The notes: a model not told the origin generated them from the letters alone. Counted from the first letter of the stretch, positions 48,347 through 56,673 are shown. The stretch: 64,000 bases of DNA from CAVPDG01 sp963702535 (GCA_963702535.1 CAVPDG010000015.1:109798-173797), one strand, 5' to 3'. Numbers and translations are program-made.

Positions 48347-50800
48347 TTAGCTCACGACCTTGAACCGCCGCAAGCGCAGGCTGTTGCTCACCACGAAGAC
48401 ACTGCTAAACGCCATGGCGCCGGCAGCCAGCATCGGATTCAGAAATCCCGCGGCAGCAGCCGGGATCAAAATAATATTATAGAAAAACGCCCAGAACAAG
48501 TTTTCTTTGATGATCCGCAATGTCCGCCGCGACAGGGCAATAGCCCGTGCAACACCGCGCAAATCACCGCTGATCAGCGTGATCGGTGCAGCCGCCATGG
48601 CGATATCCGTTCCTGTGCCAATGGCAATCCCCACATCGGCTTGCGCCAGGGCAGGAGCGTCATTGATACCATCTCCCACCATGGCAACCACATCTCCACC
48701 TGCCTGCAATTCTTTCACTTCAGCGGCTTTATCACCGGGGAGCACTTCCGCTAAAACCTGGTCCACCCTCACCTCGGCAGCAATTGCCTGTGCCGTTTGA
48801 AGGTTGTCTCCGGTTATCATGGCTATCCGCATGCCCAACTTGTGCAGCTCAGCGACCGCTTCGCGACTACCTTCCTTGACCGTATCCGCAACTCCAATGA
48901 CGCCTTCAAGCCTGCTATCTATCGCCACCAAAATAGCTGTTTTCCCCTCTTGCTGCAGCCTGTTTACGACTGGCTCGAAGCCATCTAATTCAATATTCTG
49001 GGAATGGATCATGCGCAGATTGCCGGCGATGACGGCATGCTTTCCAACTTGGGCGCTGACACCCATCCCCACCTCAACCCGAAATCCTTCCGGTTGATCC
49101 AAGACGAGTGAGCGGTTTCCCGCTTCTGCCAGAATCGCCTCACCCAGCGGGTGCTCAGATCCCTTTTCTACCGAAGCAGCCAGGCGCAAAAGTTCATTCT
49201 CGTTGATGTTCGAATCGTCGGCGATGCTGGCGATCTGGTGCCGCAAGATGACATCGGTTACAGCCGGTTGACCACGCGTGATTGTGCCCGTTTTATCAAG
49301 GACAACCGAGGTAACCCGACCCGCGCGCTCTAATGCGTCTCCAGACCGGAACAATATCCCCATCTCAGCGCCTTTGCCGGTTCCTACCATGACGGCTGTA
49401 GGCGTAGCCAACCCCATGGCGCATGGACAGGCGATAACCAGCACCGCCACCATGTTGATGAGCGCATTGGTGAATTGGTTTACACCGGCATTCGGCGGCG
49501 CCGGCAGGAAGAAATACCAGGCGATGAAAGTCAGCAAAGCGATGCCGATCACAATGGGAACGAACACCGCTGAGACACGGTCTGCCAGGCGCTGGATGGG
49601 CGCCTTGCTCCCCTGGGCAGCCTCAACCAGCTTGATGATCTGTGCCAGCGCGGTTTCTTTGCCCACCTTGGTCGCTTCAAATTTTAAGAGACCCAATTTG
49701 TTTAATGTACCGCCAATCACAGGATCGCCGGGCCTTTTATCCACTGGCAGCGACTCGCCCGTTAGCATGGATTCGTCAACGGTCGATTTACCTTCATTAA
49801 CTACCCCATCCACCGGTATCGTCTCGCCTGGGCGGACGATTACCATATCCCCAACTAGCACATCATCGACGGAGATTTCAAGTTCAGCGCCATCCCGTAC
49901 GACCCTGGCGGTTTTTGCCCGCAGGCTCATCAGTTTCTTGATCGCTTCGCTCGTTTTGCCTTTTGCCCGCGCTTCGAGATATTTTCCCAGCTTGATCAGC
50001 GTTATGATGACAGCGGCTGTTTCATAGTAAACATGCCCGGGAATGAGACCCACAGTAACGAAGATCGAGTAGAAATATGCGGTCGAAGAGCCCAGTGCAA
50101 TCAGCACATCCATATTCGCCGAGCGGTTGCGGATCGCCTTGTAAGCGCCGATATAATATTGTTTTCCAACATAAAACTGCACCGGCGTAGCCAGGGCAAG
50201 CATAATCCAGTTGAGCCAGGGAGAATGCATCACCGACATGGGCAATAAGCCGAGATCCATGCTCATCGAAAGAAGGAACAACGGTACAGTGAATACTAAA
50301 CCGATGATCAGCAAGCGCTTCTGCTCGGCGATTTCTGCCTCTCGCGCCTGCCGCTCGACATCTTCTGCTTCACCGCCCGTTTCGACCGCTTCAAAACCGC
50401 TGCTCACCACGACTTTTCGGATCTCTGCCTGGCTGAGGATCGTTGGGATGTAACGGACGAGCGCATGTTCGGTGGCAAGATTGACCTGCACATCCAGAAC
50501 CCCCTCCATTTGCCGGATTGCCTTCTCCAGCCGGCGCGCATCATTATCGTCGCTCATGCGCCGGATGATAAGATCAGCCTCGCCGGAAGCCACGCCGTAT
50601 CCGGCGCGCTCGATACGTCCCATCAGGTCATCCAAGCCCGAGACCGCCGGATCGAACTCAACCGTCGCCCGTTCCGACGAGAGATTAACCGACGCAAATT
50701 GGACACCCTGCACCTTCATCAGGTTGCGCTCGACGGTAGCGACGCAGTTTGCGCAAGTCATACCTGTTACCGGTAAAATTACCTGTTTTGTGCTTGCCAT
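48347..50800 (-). CDS. copA: Copper-exporting P1B-type ATPase CopA
   Basis: 817 residues from ATG 50800 (GGAG upstream). Domain 1 is a heavy-metal-binding domain with GMTCANC (Cys16, Cys19). A second HMA-like domain at about 75-145 (LEKAIRQMEGVLDVQVNLATEH) has lost its CxxC. Eight helices follow. CPC in helix 6 (458-460) marks copper(I) specificity. TGES near 347, DKTGT with the phosphorylated Asp at 502, HP near 550 and GDGINDAP near 709 form the catalytic core, and the MxxSS segment in the last helix completes the copper site. It pumps Cu(I) out of the cytoplasm. It is the third gene of the csoR operon. Confidence 0.97.
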   Translation of the reverse strand: MASTKQVILPVTGMTCANCVATVERNLMKVQGVQFASVNLSSERATVEFDPAVSGLDDLMGRIERAGYGVASGEADLIIRRMSDDNDARRLEKAIRQMEGVLDVQVNLATEHALVRYIPTILSQAEIRKVVVSSGFEAVETGGEAEDVERQAREAEIAEQKRLLIIGLVFTVPLFLLSMSMDLGLLPMSVMHSPWLNWIMLALATPVQFYVGKQYYIGAYKAIRNRSANMDVLIALGSSTAYFYSIFVTVGLIPGHVYYETAAVIITLIKLGKYLEARAKGKTSEAIKKLMSLRAKTARVVRDGAELEISVDDVLVGDMVIVRPGETIPVDGVVNEGKSTVDESMLTGESLPVDKRPGDPVIGGTLNKLGLLKFEATKVGKETALAQIIKLVEAAQGSKAPIQRLADRVSAVFVPIVIGIALLTFIAWYFFLPAPPNAGVNQFTNALINMVAVLVIACPCAMGLATPTAVMVGTGKGAEMGILFRSGDALERAGRVTSVVLDKTGTITRGQPAVTDVILRHQIASIADDSNINENELLRLAASVEKGSEHPLGEAILAEAGNRSLVLDQPEGFRVEVGMGVSAQVGKHAVIAGNLRMIHSQNIELDGFEPVVNRLQQEGKTAILVAIDSRLEGVIGVADTVKEGSREAVAELHKLGMRIAMITGDNLQTAQAIAAEVRVDQVLAEVLPGDKAAEVKELQAGGDVVAMVGDGINDAPALAQADVGIAIGTGTDIAMAAAPITLISGDLRGVARAIALSRRTLRIIKENLFWAFFYNIILIPAAAAGFLNPMLAAGAMAFSSVFVVSNSLRLRRFKVVS

Positions 50801-50836
50801 ACCATCTCCACTTACTTGAACGGTTATCCAAAACCA

Positions 50837-50869
50837 GCGCACTACGGAATCACCCAATCCGTAGTGCGC
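50837..50869 (-). terminator. Perfect intercistronic hairpin between copZ and copA
   Basis: GCGCACTACGGA (50837-50848) pairs perfectly with TCCGTAGTGCGC (50858-50869) across a nine-base loop. On the transcribed minus strand it is followed by TGGTTTTGG, a weak U tract. It may attenuate transcription into copA or protect the upstream copZ message. Confidence 0.6.
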
Positions 50870-50914
50870 ATCGTGATTTCCGTTTGATGAACGCGTTGCT
50901 TGTTTGGGATTGGA

Positions 50915-51122
50915 TTAATTTACAGCCGGATAGTTGATTTCCTTCAATAGCGTCTTGATTTGCTCAACGGTGGCGGGCGCATCGAAGGTGATCGTGGCTG
51001 TCTTAGCATCCTGGCTGGCGACTACGCTTTAATACGCCGCTCAACTCACTGAGTTCGCTTTGAATGGTGTGCACGCAATGCCCACAGGATATGTTAGGGA
51101 TTGAATAAGTAACTGTAGTCAT
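50915..51122 (-). CDS. copZ: CopZ-like copper chaperone, one frameshift
   Basis: 68 residues after one extra A near 51031 is removed. ATG 51122 has GGAGG at spacing nine. MTTVTYSIPNISCGHC begins with the heavy-metal domain motif, with CxxC at residues 13 and 16, followed by GVLSVVASQDAKTATITFDAP and KTLLKEINYP, the full ferredoxin-like HMA fold. It would carry Cu(I) in the cytoplasm to CopA and possibly CsoR. The reading stops early as given (208 bases, one over a multiple of three). It lies 33 bases after csoR. Confidence 0.85.
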
Positions 51123-51155
51123 GAGATTTTCCTCCGTAGTAATTTTGATAATGGC

Positions 51156-51425
51156 TTAAGTTTTGGTCGCCGCCTCAAAAACATCAGCTAGCTCGCCCAA
51201 AACACGCTCGCGCTCTTGCGGATCTTCTCCACGCACAACGCTGATCAAACAAGAATTCAGGTGCTCTTCAAGGATCATTGTGCTCACCTTGTTGAGAGCT
51301 GCTTGAACGGCTTGGATCTGCCGGATGACATCGATGCAATACGCATCGCCTTCGACCATGCCCACGACACCGTGGATATGCCCTTCAATCGTTTTTAGCC
51401 GCTTGTAAGCTGCATCATGCTTCAT
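51156..51425 (-). CDS. csoR: CsoR-type copper-sensing repressor
   Basis: 89 residues, DUF156 family. The Cu(I) ligands Cys30, His55 and Cys59 keep the spacing of mycobacterial CsoR (x-Cys, His+25, Cys+4): GDAYCIDVIRQIQ, then MILEEHLNSCLI. This all-helical repressor leaves DNA when it binds Cu(I). The operator and promoter lie immediately upstream, so the gene represses its own operon with copZ and copA. Confidence 0.95.
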   Translation of the reverse strand: MKHDAAYKRLKTIEGHIHGVVGMVEGDAYCIDVIRQIQAVQAALNKVSTMILEEHLNSCLISVVRGEDPQERERVLGELADVFEAATKT

Positions 51426-51439
51426 GAGAAGTCCTCTTT

Positions 51440-51464
51440 ACCCCCCCCCCAGGGGGGTGGGGTA
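51440..51464. promoter_or_regulatory. CsoR operator
   Basis: A pseudo-palindrome of T-A-C10-A-G6-T-G4-T-A, the G/C-tract type bound by CsoR-family repressors. It overlaps the predicted transcription start, just downstream of the -10 box at 51470-51475, so bound repressor would block initiation. Confidence 0.8.
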
Positions 51465-51469
51465 TTCAA

Positions 51470-51499
51470 ATTATACAACCTCTTGGGGCAATATGTCAA
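51470..51499 (-). promoter_or_regulatory. Consensus promoter of csoR-copZ-copA
   Basis: On the minus strand a perfect TTGACA (51494-51499), 18 bases, perfect TATAAT (51470-51475). The -35 box contains the TGA stop codon of the upstream thioredoxin gene. Confidence 0.8.
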
Positions 51500-52413
51500 G
51501 GGGAAACCGGGGCAATCGTGGCTGGCGCAATGGCAGCGGGTACGACCGAATTGAGCGCTTGTTGCAGCTCTTCGATGGCTACATATCCCGTCCAATCTCG
51601 CAGGATTACTCCCGTGCCATCGATCAGAAAGATGCGCGGCCTGGCAATCAGCCGGTAGCTAAACTTCTTCTGGAGCGTCTTTGTCCCCGCGTCATCCGCG
51701 TCTAAATAGATAAAATTCACGCGGTCGCTGTATTGGCTTTCCAAATTCAATATTACTGGAGCAACGCTCTTGCAAAGCGTGCACCATTTGGTAAAAAACA
51801 CAACCATCTGCGGACGACCGGCTTCCAGATTGACCGTTCTCGGATCGGTAGCGACAAACCTTGTTTTTACCCTGGTCGCCTGGGGTGTCAGGATGGGTGT
51901 TCCGGAAGGTGAAGCTGTATTTTGAGGAATTGGGGTTGCAGATCCGATTCCGGTTGGTATCGGATTCGAAGCCACACTCGTATTGCTGACCTGGGTCGGA
52001 ACCTCAACCGGAGGTGGATAGGGAGACGGACTGGATCCATTGATTTGCTGGGGTAAGGGAGTTTCCAGTAACGGATACGGAACAGCAAGTAGATTCTCGC
52101 TTGGGGTGACGGTTGGGGCAGGCGTAGAGCTCAGGGCTGGCTGTGTTACTTCGAGTGGTGCAGGATAGGCTGCCATCTCCTGGGTGGGTATTACAACCGC
52201 CTCAGTTATCGGCGGGGGATATGCATCTTCAGTAGGAACCGTGATTGTGAGCGTGGGCGGTATGAGGACGGGGGTCTGCGATGGAGCAGTGGTTGAGGGC
52301 ACGCGGGTGGGCTCAATCTCCTCCGGGCGGCTGCAGCCAGAAAGAACCAGTGAACCCCATGCGATCGCTAAGGTAGCGCCAAGCTGGATAACCCGAAAAA
52401 ACGCCCATTTCAT
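51496..52413 (-). CDS. Thioredoxin-domain lipoprotein with long Pro/Thr linker
   Basis: 305 residues from ATG 52413. The signal ends in a lipobox LSGC (Cys27). Residues 30-180 are a low-complexity Pro/Thr/Ser linker. The C-terminal 120 residues are a thioredoxin fold: MVVFFTKWCTLCKSVAPVILNLE with the CTLC redox site, VNFIYLDADDAGTKTLQKKF and the cis-Pro-like ARPRIFLIDGTG. It would act as an extracytoplasmic thiol oxidoreductase held to the membrane. Its stop codon lies within the -35 box of the csoR promoter. It is divergent from the TlpA gene. Confidence 0.85.
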   Translation of the reverse strand: MKWAFFRVIQLGATLAIAWGSLVLSGCSRPEEIEPTRVPSTTAPSQTPVLIPPTLTITVPTEDAYPPPITEAVVIPTQEMAAYPAPLEVTQPALSSTPAPTVTPSENLLAVPYPLLETPLPQQINGSSPSPYPPPVEVPTQVSNTSVASNPIPTGIGSATPIPQNTASPSGTPILTPQATRVKTRFVATDPRTVNLEAGRPQMVVFFTKWCTLCKSVAPVILNLESQYSDRVNFIYLDADDAGTKTLQKKFSYRLIARPRIFLIDGTGVILRDWTGYVAIEELQQALNSVVPAAIAPATIAPVSP

Positions 52414-52474
52414 ACGCAAGAGAGGATAACATCGAAGGATAATTTGTCAAGTACGGCGCATTGAAGATGAAAAC

Positions 52475-52503
52475 TTGCTCAGATATCCTGGACATGATAT
52501 ATT
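52475..52503 (+). promoter_or_regulatory. Promoter of the tlpA-lgt-fol run
   Basis: TTGCTC (52475-52480), 17 bases, TATATT (52498-52503). The predicted start near 52510 fits ATG 52518 or 52530, so upstream ATG 52461 is not used. Confidence 0.5.
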
Positions 52504-52529
52504 GGGCAACCAACGCGATGGTCATAAGA

Positions 52530-53090
52530 ATGAAAATATCAGAAAAGGATCGGTTTACTGGTTTCTCTGTGCTGGTATTAGTGCTCTGCGCCGGCTGGAT
52601 CTGGTTCTCGCGCATTCAGCCAGAGAACACGCCGCTGAGGAATACTTCTGCTCCACAAAAGGGCTTTCTTGCCCCAGGTTTCACCCTGGAATCGAATACC
52701 GGCGAGAACTTCAGCCTGGTAGATCAACAAGGGAAGGTGCTTCTCATCAATTTCTGGACAAGTTGGTGCCCGCCATGCCGGGCTGAAATGCCGGCAATCC
52801 AGCGCGTGTACGAGGAATACCAGGCTGACGGCTTGGAAGTCATTGCGATCAATGCCACCGATCAAGACGAGCTTGCGTCTGTACAGTCCTTCATTGCTGA
52901 CAAACAACTCACTTTCCCAATTTTATTGGACAAGGATGGCGAGGTCTCTCGGCTGTACAATCTTCATTCGTTGCCAACGTCTTTCTTTGTCGACCCGAAC
53001 GGCATCATTCAGGAAGTCGTCATCGGGGGACCCATGGCAGAAGCCCTTCTTCGATCTCGGATAGAGCGAATTCTGGAAGGGTCGCAATAA
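52530..53090 (+). CDS. TlpA/ResA-like extracytoplasmic thioredoxin
   Basis: 186 residues from ATG 52530. An N-terminal helix (residues 11-27) anchors it with the thioredoxin fold outside. VLLINFWTSWCPPCRAEMPAIQ carries the CPPC site (residues 80 and 83), followed by GLEVIAINATDQDE and the cis-Pro segment LPTSFFVDPNG. Such proteins reduce apocytochrome c or envelope disulfides with electrons from CcdA, which is encoded at 46357. The stop overlaps the lgt start (TAATG). Confidence 0.9.
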   Translation: MKISEKDRFTGFSVLVLVLCAGWIWFSRIQPENTPLRNTSAPQKGFLAPGFTLESNTGENFSLVDQQGKVLLINFWTSWCPPCRAEMPAIQRVYEEYQADGLEVIAINATDQDELASVQSFIADKQLTFPILLDKDGEVSRLYNLHSLPTSFFVDPNGIIQEVVIGGPMAEALLRSRIERILEGSQ

Positions 53091-53869
53091 TGCTCCCGAT
53101 ATTGAACATCGGACCGCTCGCCTTACCAGCCCCTGCCCTGGCGATCTTAGCCGGGATATGGATCGCGATTTATCTCTCAGAAAGATTTGCGCCTCGTTTC
53201 GGATTGAGCGCAAGGAGTATATCGAACCTCATCCTTCTGATGCTCCTTTCTGGGCTGCTCGGGGCAAGATTATCCTATCTCGCGCGCTACCCACAAGCTT
53301 TTATTCAGAATCCCCTGGATATCCTGTCGCGCAATCCTGGCTTATTGGATCCATGGGGTGGGATCGCTGTGGCGATCATTACCGCTATCCTCTACGGTCA
53401 GAGAAAGCACCTGCCTTTCTGGAGGACATTGGACGTTCTTACGCCGGGATTCGCAGCGCTGGCAATCAGCATTGGATTCGCAAATCTCGCTTCCGGTGAT
53501 GCTTTCGGCAAACCAACGGATTTACCCTGGGCGATCTTTCTCTGGGGAGATTATCGCCACCCGACTCAGATTTATGAGATAATCCTCTTTGGCGTGTTGT
53601 TGGGCGTCATCTTAACCAATATGAAAACCTGGGTCGCTGCCAATGCGGGGCTGCTCTTTCTGACTTTTCTGGCAGGCGCAGCCGCCATACACCTGTTCGT
53701 AGAGGCTTTCATTGGAGATAGCTTGCTTTTTATTCAAACGTATCGATCCATGCAGATCATTGCCTGGCTGGTGCTGGCGCTGTCCCTGTGGGGGATCCGC
53801 GAGCGCATCGGAAAGGATACCCGGAACAACGAGATCACGAATAATGAAAGCCCAAAGGAGATCATATGA
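53090..53869 (+). CDS. Prolipoprotein diacylglyceryl transferase family protein
   Basis: 259 residues, seven helices. The Lgt pattern is present: LLSGLLGARLSYLARY near residue 60, GGIAVAIITAILY, and the RHPTQIYE segment near 160, preceded by GDAFGKPTDLPWAI. Lgt transfers diacylglycerol to the Cys of prolipoproteins. The GDAFGKP stretch differs from the classical 'GNFiN.E' motif, so a divergent member with altered activity is possible. The TAATG and ATGA overlaps tie it to the neighbouring tlpA and DUF302 genes. Confidence 0.75.
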   Translation: MLPILNIGPLALPAPALAILAGIWIAIYLSERFAPRFGLSARSISNLILLMLLSGLLGARLSYLARYPQAFIQNPLDILSRNPGLLDPWGGIAVAIITAILYGQRKHLPFWRTLDVLTPGFAALAISIGFANLASGDAFGKPTDLPWAIFLWGDYRHPTQIYEIILFGVLLGVILTNMKTWVAANAGLLFLTFLAGAAAIHLFVEAFIGDSLLFIQTYRSMQIIAWLVLALSLWGIRERIGKDTRNNEITNNESPKEII

Positions 53870-54276
53870 CCCATGAAATCGGTTTCGAAGTAAGCTTGAA
53901 ATTCCCTTACGATCAAGCGATCGAGCAGGTGACCGCTGCGCTCAAGACTGAAGGCTTCGGCGTCCTCACGCACATTGATGTCAAGGCAACCTTGAAAGAG
54001 AAGCTAGGCGTTGATTTCCGCCCATATGCCATACTTGGAGCGTGCAATCCTCCGTTGGCTCACCGTTCGCTATCCCAGGAGCCGCGAGTAGGCTTGATGC
54101 TACCCTGCAATGTCACTGTCGAAGAGATTGCCCCGGGAATTACGATCGTCCGTATTGCTAACCCCGAGATGATGATGACGGTAGGCGCTTTACAGGAAAA
54201 TCCAGGTTTGGTTGAGGTTGCGCAGGAGGCACGCAGCCGTTTGGAACGCGTGAGCGAGAAACTAAGGGCAGCATGA
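53866..54276 (+). CDS. DUF302 protein
   Basis: 136 residues. The DUF302 pattern is clear: FPYDQAIEQVTAALKTEGFGVLTHIDVKATLKEKLG, AILGACNPPLAHRSLSQEPRVGLMLPCNVTV and IRIANPEMMM-like IVRIANPEMMMTVGAL. The conserved Cys in GACNPP and LPCN may bind metal or act in redox. The function is unknown; the family is often found with thioredoxin and rhodanese genes. It overlaps both neighbours by four bases (ATGA). Confidence 0.85.
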   Translation: MTHEIGFEVSLKFPYDQAIEQVTAALKTEGFGVLTHIDVKATLKEKLGVDFRPYAILGACNPPLAHRSLSQEPRVGLMLPCNVTVEEIAPGITIVRIANPEMMMTVGALQENPGLVEVAQEARSRLERVSEKLRAA

Positions 54277-54994
54277 GCCTGGCTGGAAAGCATATCTTGA
54301 TCACCGGCGGGGTGAGACGGATCGGCAGAGCTCTAGCCCTCGGAGTAGCCAGGGCAGGTGCAACCGTTTCAATCCATACCGCACACTCCATCGATGAAGG
54401 GCAACTGCTCCTGGCAGAACTGCACCAACATGGACAGGCGTACCTGGTGCAGGCAGATTTAAGCGATCCAAGCCAGGCAGCCGAGCTCGTCCAGCGTGCT
54501 TGCCTGCACGGTCCGCTGGATGCCCTGGTCAATAATGCTGCCATCTTTGAGGATTTAACCTGGAACAATACAGAACTCAATTCGTGGCAGCGTACCCTGA
54601 ACATCAATTTAACCGCCCCATTTTTACTCAGCCAGGCGTTTGCCAGGCAAATCCCCACCGGACGTACCGGGAGAATTATCAATTATTGGATTGGCGCGCT
54701 TTACGTCCCGGAGCAGATCACCTGCCGTACACCGTCAGTAAAGCAGGCTTGGCCGCGCTCACACAGGCGCTCGCAGTTGCCCTTGCTCCCAACATCCAGG
54801 TCAACGGCATCGCCCTGGGGGCAATCTTGCCCCCGGCTGATGGCAGCGATACAACGCGGATTATTGAAAATGTGCCTGCCCGAAGATGGTCAACCCTGGA
54901 AGAAGTCGTCGAAACCATGCTTTTCCTGCTCGGCGGACCCGAATTCATCACGGGTGAAATCATCCATGTTGACGGAGGCAGGCATTTAGTTTGA
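54273..54994 (+). CDS. Short-chain reductase, pteridine-reductase-like, one frameshift
   Basis: About 240 residues when a missing T near 54685 is restored (reading IINLLDWRALRPGADHLPYTVSKAGL). The coenzyme motif reads TGGVRRIGRALAL, the TGxxxRxG form that marks pteridine reductase (PTR1/FolM) proteins rather than classical TGxxxGxG SDRs. NNAA, the active-site YTVSK and NGIALGAILP follow. It would reduce dihydrofolate or dihydrobiopterin with NADPH. The folB and folK genes follow, which fits a role as alternative dihydrofolate reductase. Confidence 0.8.
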
Positions 54995-55103
54995 TCACGC
55001 CAGGGCTTATCTCAGCGCTGTACAACGCCGAACGCCATTTGGAGAAAGTGGGCGACAGATGATCGCCATCCACATCTACGCACCAAAAAATATAGGAGAC
55101 GGT

Positions 55104-55460
55104 ATGGATCAGGTATTCATTAGAGATTTAGTCGCCCGAGGAATCATTGGGGTCAACGACTGGGAGCGGGAAAAACCGCAGGAAATACTCATCAATATCA
55201 CCATGTTCGCAGATCTCACCAAAGCCGGAGCGAGTGACGATATCAAAGATTGTGTGAACTACCGTACCGTAGCAAAAAAGGTACAGGCGCATGCCGAGAC
55301 TGCCCAGAGATTCACCGTTGAAGCCCTGGCCGCAGATTTGGCATCCATCTGCCTTGATATGCCCGGGGTGGAAAAAGTTCGCATCCGGGTTGAGAAACCC
55401 GGCGCAAGCCGTTTTTCGCGCTCCGTAGGGGTCGAGATAGAACGCAGCCGTGATGGATGA
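55104..55460 (+). CDS. folB: Dihydroneopterin aldolase
   Basis: 118 residues from ATG 55104, with GGAG nine bases upstream. FIRDLVARGIIGVNDWEREKPQ, VNYRTVAKKVQAHAET, TVEALAADLASICL and VRIRVEKPGASRFSRSVGVEIER are the FolB signature segments. It converts 7,8-dihydroneopterin to 6-hydroxymethyl-dihydropterin in folate synthesis. The stop overlaps folK. The 109 bases before it hold a 23-codon open frame with a TTG start and no recognisable product. Confidence 0.93.
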   Translation: MDQVFIRDLVARGIIGVNDWEREKPQEILINITMFADLTKAGASDDIKDCVNYRTVAKKVQAHAETAQRFTVEALAADLASICLDMPGVEKVRIRVEKPGASRFSRSVGVEIERSRDG

Positions 55461-55938
55461 ACATTGCTTTTACCTGGTGCTCGGCTCGAATATTGCTCCG
55501 GAGCAAAATTTGCCTCTGGCGATTGAAATATTAAATAAGTTGGTTCGAATCGGGAGGGTATCATCCATTTGGGAGTCCCCAGCGGTCGGCTCTCCGGGTC
55601 CCAATTTCCTCAATGTAGCCATCCAGGTACAATCAGGCTTGCAACCGGATGCGTTCAAACATTTGGTGCTCAGGAATATTGAAGCATATTTGGGACGCCA
55701 GAGGATGGAAGATAAGAATGCGCCGCGCACCATCGATATTGATATCGTCATTGTCGATGGCAATGTCATCGATGACCAGGTATGGAATCAAGCCCATCTG
55801 GCAATCCCGCTGGCTGAGATCATCCCCGAGGTAAGAAAAGATGGCACTGGCGAGTCGCTCAAGCAGAGAAGCGAGCGCTTAGCTAAGAGCGCCTCGATCA
55901 GCAAGCGCACCGATCTACATCTCAAACAGTCAGTTTGA
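55453..55938 (+). CDS. folK: 6-hydroxymethyl-7,8-dihydropterin pyrophosphokinase
   Basis: 161 residues from ATG 55453 (GTG 55450 is possible). YLVLGSNIAPEQNLPLAIEIL, SSIWESPAVGSPGPNFLNVAIQV and the catalytic RMEDKNAPRTIDIDIVIVDG are HPPK hallmarks. It transfers pyrophosphate from ATP to the pterin. The gene overlaps folB by eight bases. It is convergent with folE, 22 bases apart. The partner folP is not in the window. Confidence 0.95.
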   Translation: MDEHCFYLVLGSNIAPEQNLPLAIEILNKLVRIGRVSSIWESPAVGSPGPNFLNVAIQVQSGLQPDAFKHLVLRNIEAYLGRQRMEDKNAPRTIDIDIVIVDGNVIDDQVWNQAHLAIPLAEIIPEVRKDGTGESLKQRSERLAKSASISKRTDLHLKQSV

Positions 55939-55960
55939 ACAGCCGCTCATCGTGGCTGAA

Positions 55961-56596
55961 TTAGAAGATCGGTGGTGATCCCCGGGAGATATTTGCCAGA
56001 AACTCCTGGCGTGTGGCGATATTTTTCCTGAAGTAACCCAACATCGCTGAGGTAGTCATACGTGCATCATGCTTTTTCACTCCGCGCATGGCTGTACACA
56101 GGTGAAGCCCCTCAATAACAACCGCAACGCCGATCGGGTGAAGTAGCTCGTCCAGAAATTCTGCGATCTGGCGGGTCATCCGCTCCTGCACTTGCAGGCG
56201 TCTGGCGTACATATCCACCAGCCTGGGGATCTTGGATAATCCCAGCACTTTTCCTTTGGGCAGGTAAGCTACGTGCGCCCTACCAATAAAGGGCAACATA
56301 TGATGCTCGCAAAGACTATAGAATTCGATATCGCGCACAACCACCATTTCATCGTAAACAACATCGAACACGGCATCGTTCACCAACTCTACCGGATCCA
56401 CCCTGTAACCAGCCAGAAGCTCTGCGTACATACGGGAAACCCGATCGGGTGTATTCTTCAAGCCCTGCCGGTCCGGATCTTCTCCAATGGCGTTCAGGAT
56501 CTGAACAATTGACTGCTGGATTGCCTTGAAATCGATTTCTTTTTCATCATGCAAATCAGCAATTTTATGCAAGGAATTGTAGTCGTTCATATCCAT
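55961..56596 (-). CDS. folE: GTP cyclohydrolase I
   Basis: 211 residues, intact. TPDRVSRMYAELLAGY, EFYSLCEHHMLPFIGRAHVAYLPKGKVLGLSKIPRLV, MTRQIAEFLDELLHPIGVAVVIEGLHLCTAMRG and MTTSAMLGYFR are the conserved parts; the Cys and His in CEHH and the late Cys (LHLC) bind zinc. It makes dihydroneopterin triphosphate from GTP, the first step of folate synthesis, and so feeds folB and folK on the other strand. An inverted repeat precedes it. Confidence 0.96.
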   Translation of the reverse strand: MDMNDYNSLHKIADLHDEKEIDFKAIQQSIVQILNAIGEDPDRQGLKNTPDRVSRMYAELLAGYRVDPVELVNDAVFDVVYDEMVVVRDIEFYSLCEHHMLPFIGRAHVAYLPKGKVLGLSKIPRLVDMYARRLQVQERMTRQIAEFLDELLHPIGVAVVIEGLHLCTAMRGVKKHDARMTTSAMLGYFRKNIATRQEFLANISRGSPPIF

Positions 56597-56621
56597 AACC
56601 GTCCCAATTGAGAGTGATTGA

Positions 56622-56650
56622 ATGTTCCGGACGAAAGTTTACCCGGAACA
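56622..56650. promoter_or_regulatory. Inverted repeat in the folE leader
   Basis: TGTTCCGG (56622-56629) and CCGGAACA (56643-56650) are perfect 8-bp arms with a 13-base spacer, 26 bases upstream of the folE ATG and before the hpf terminator. It could be an operator or a leader stem-loop. Confidence 0.4.
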
Positions 56651-56673
56651 GTAGCAGACGTCAACAGAAATGC

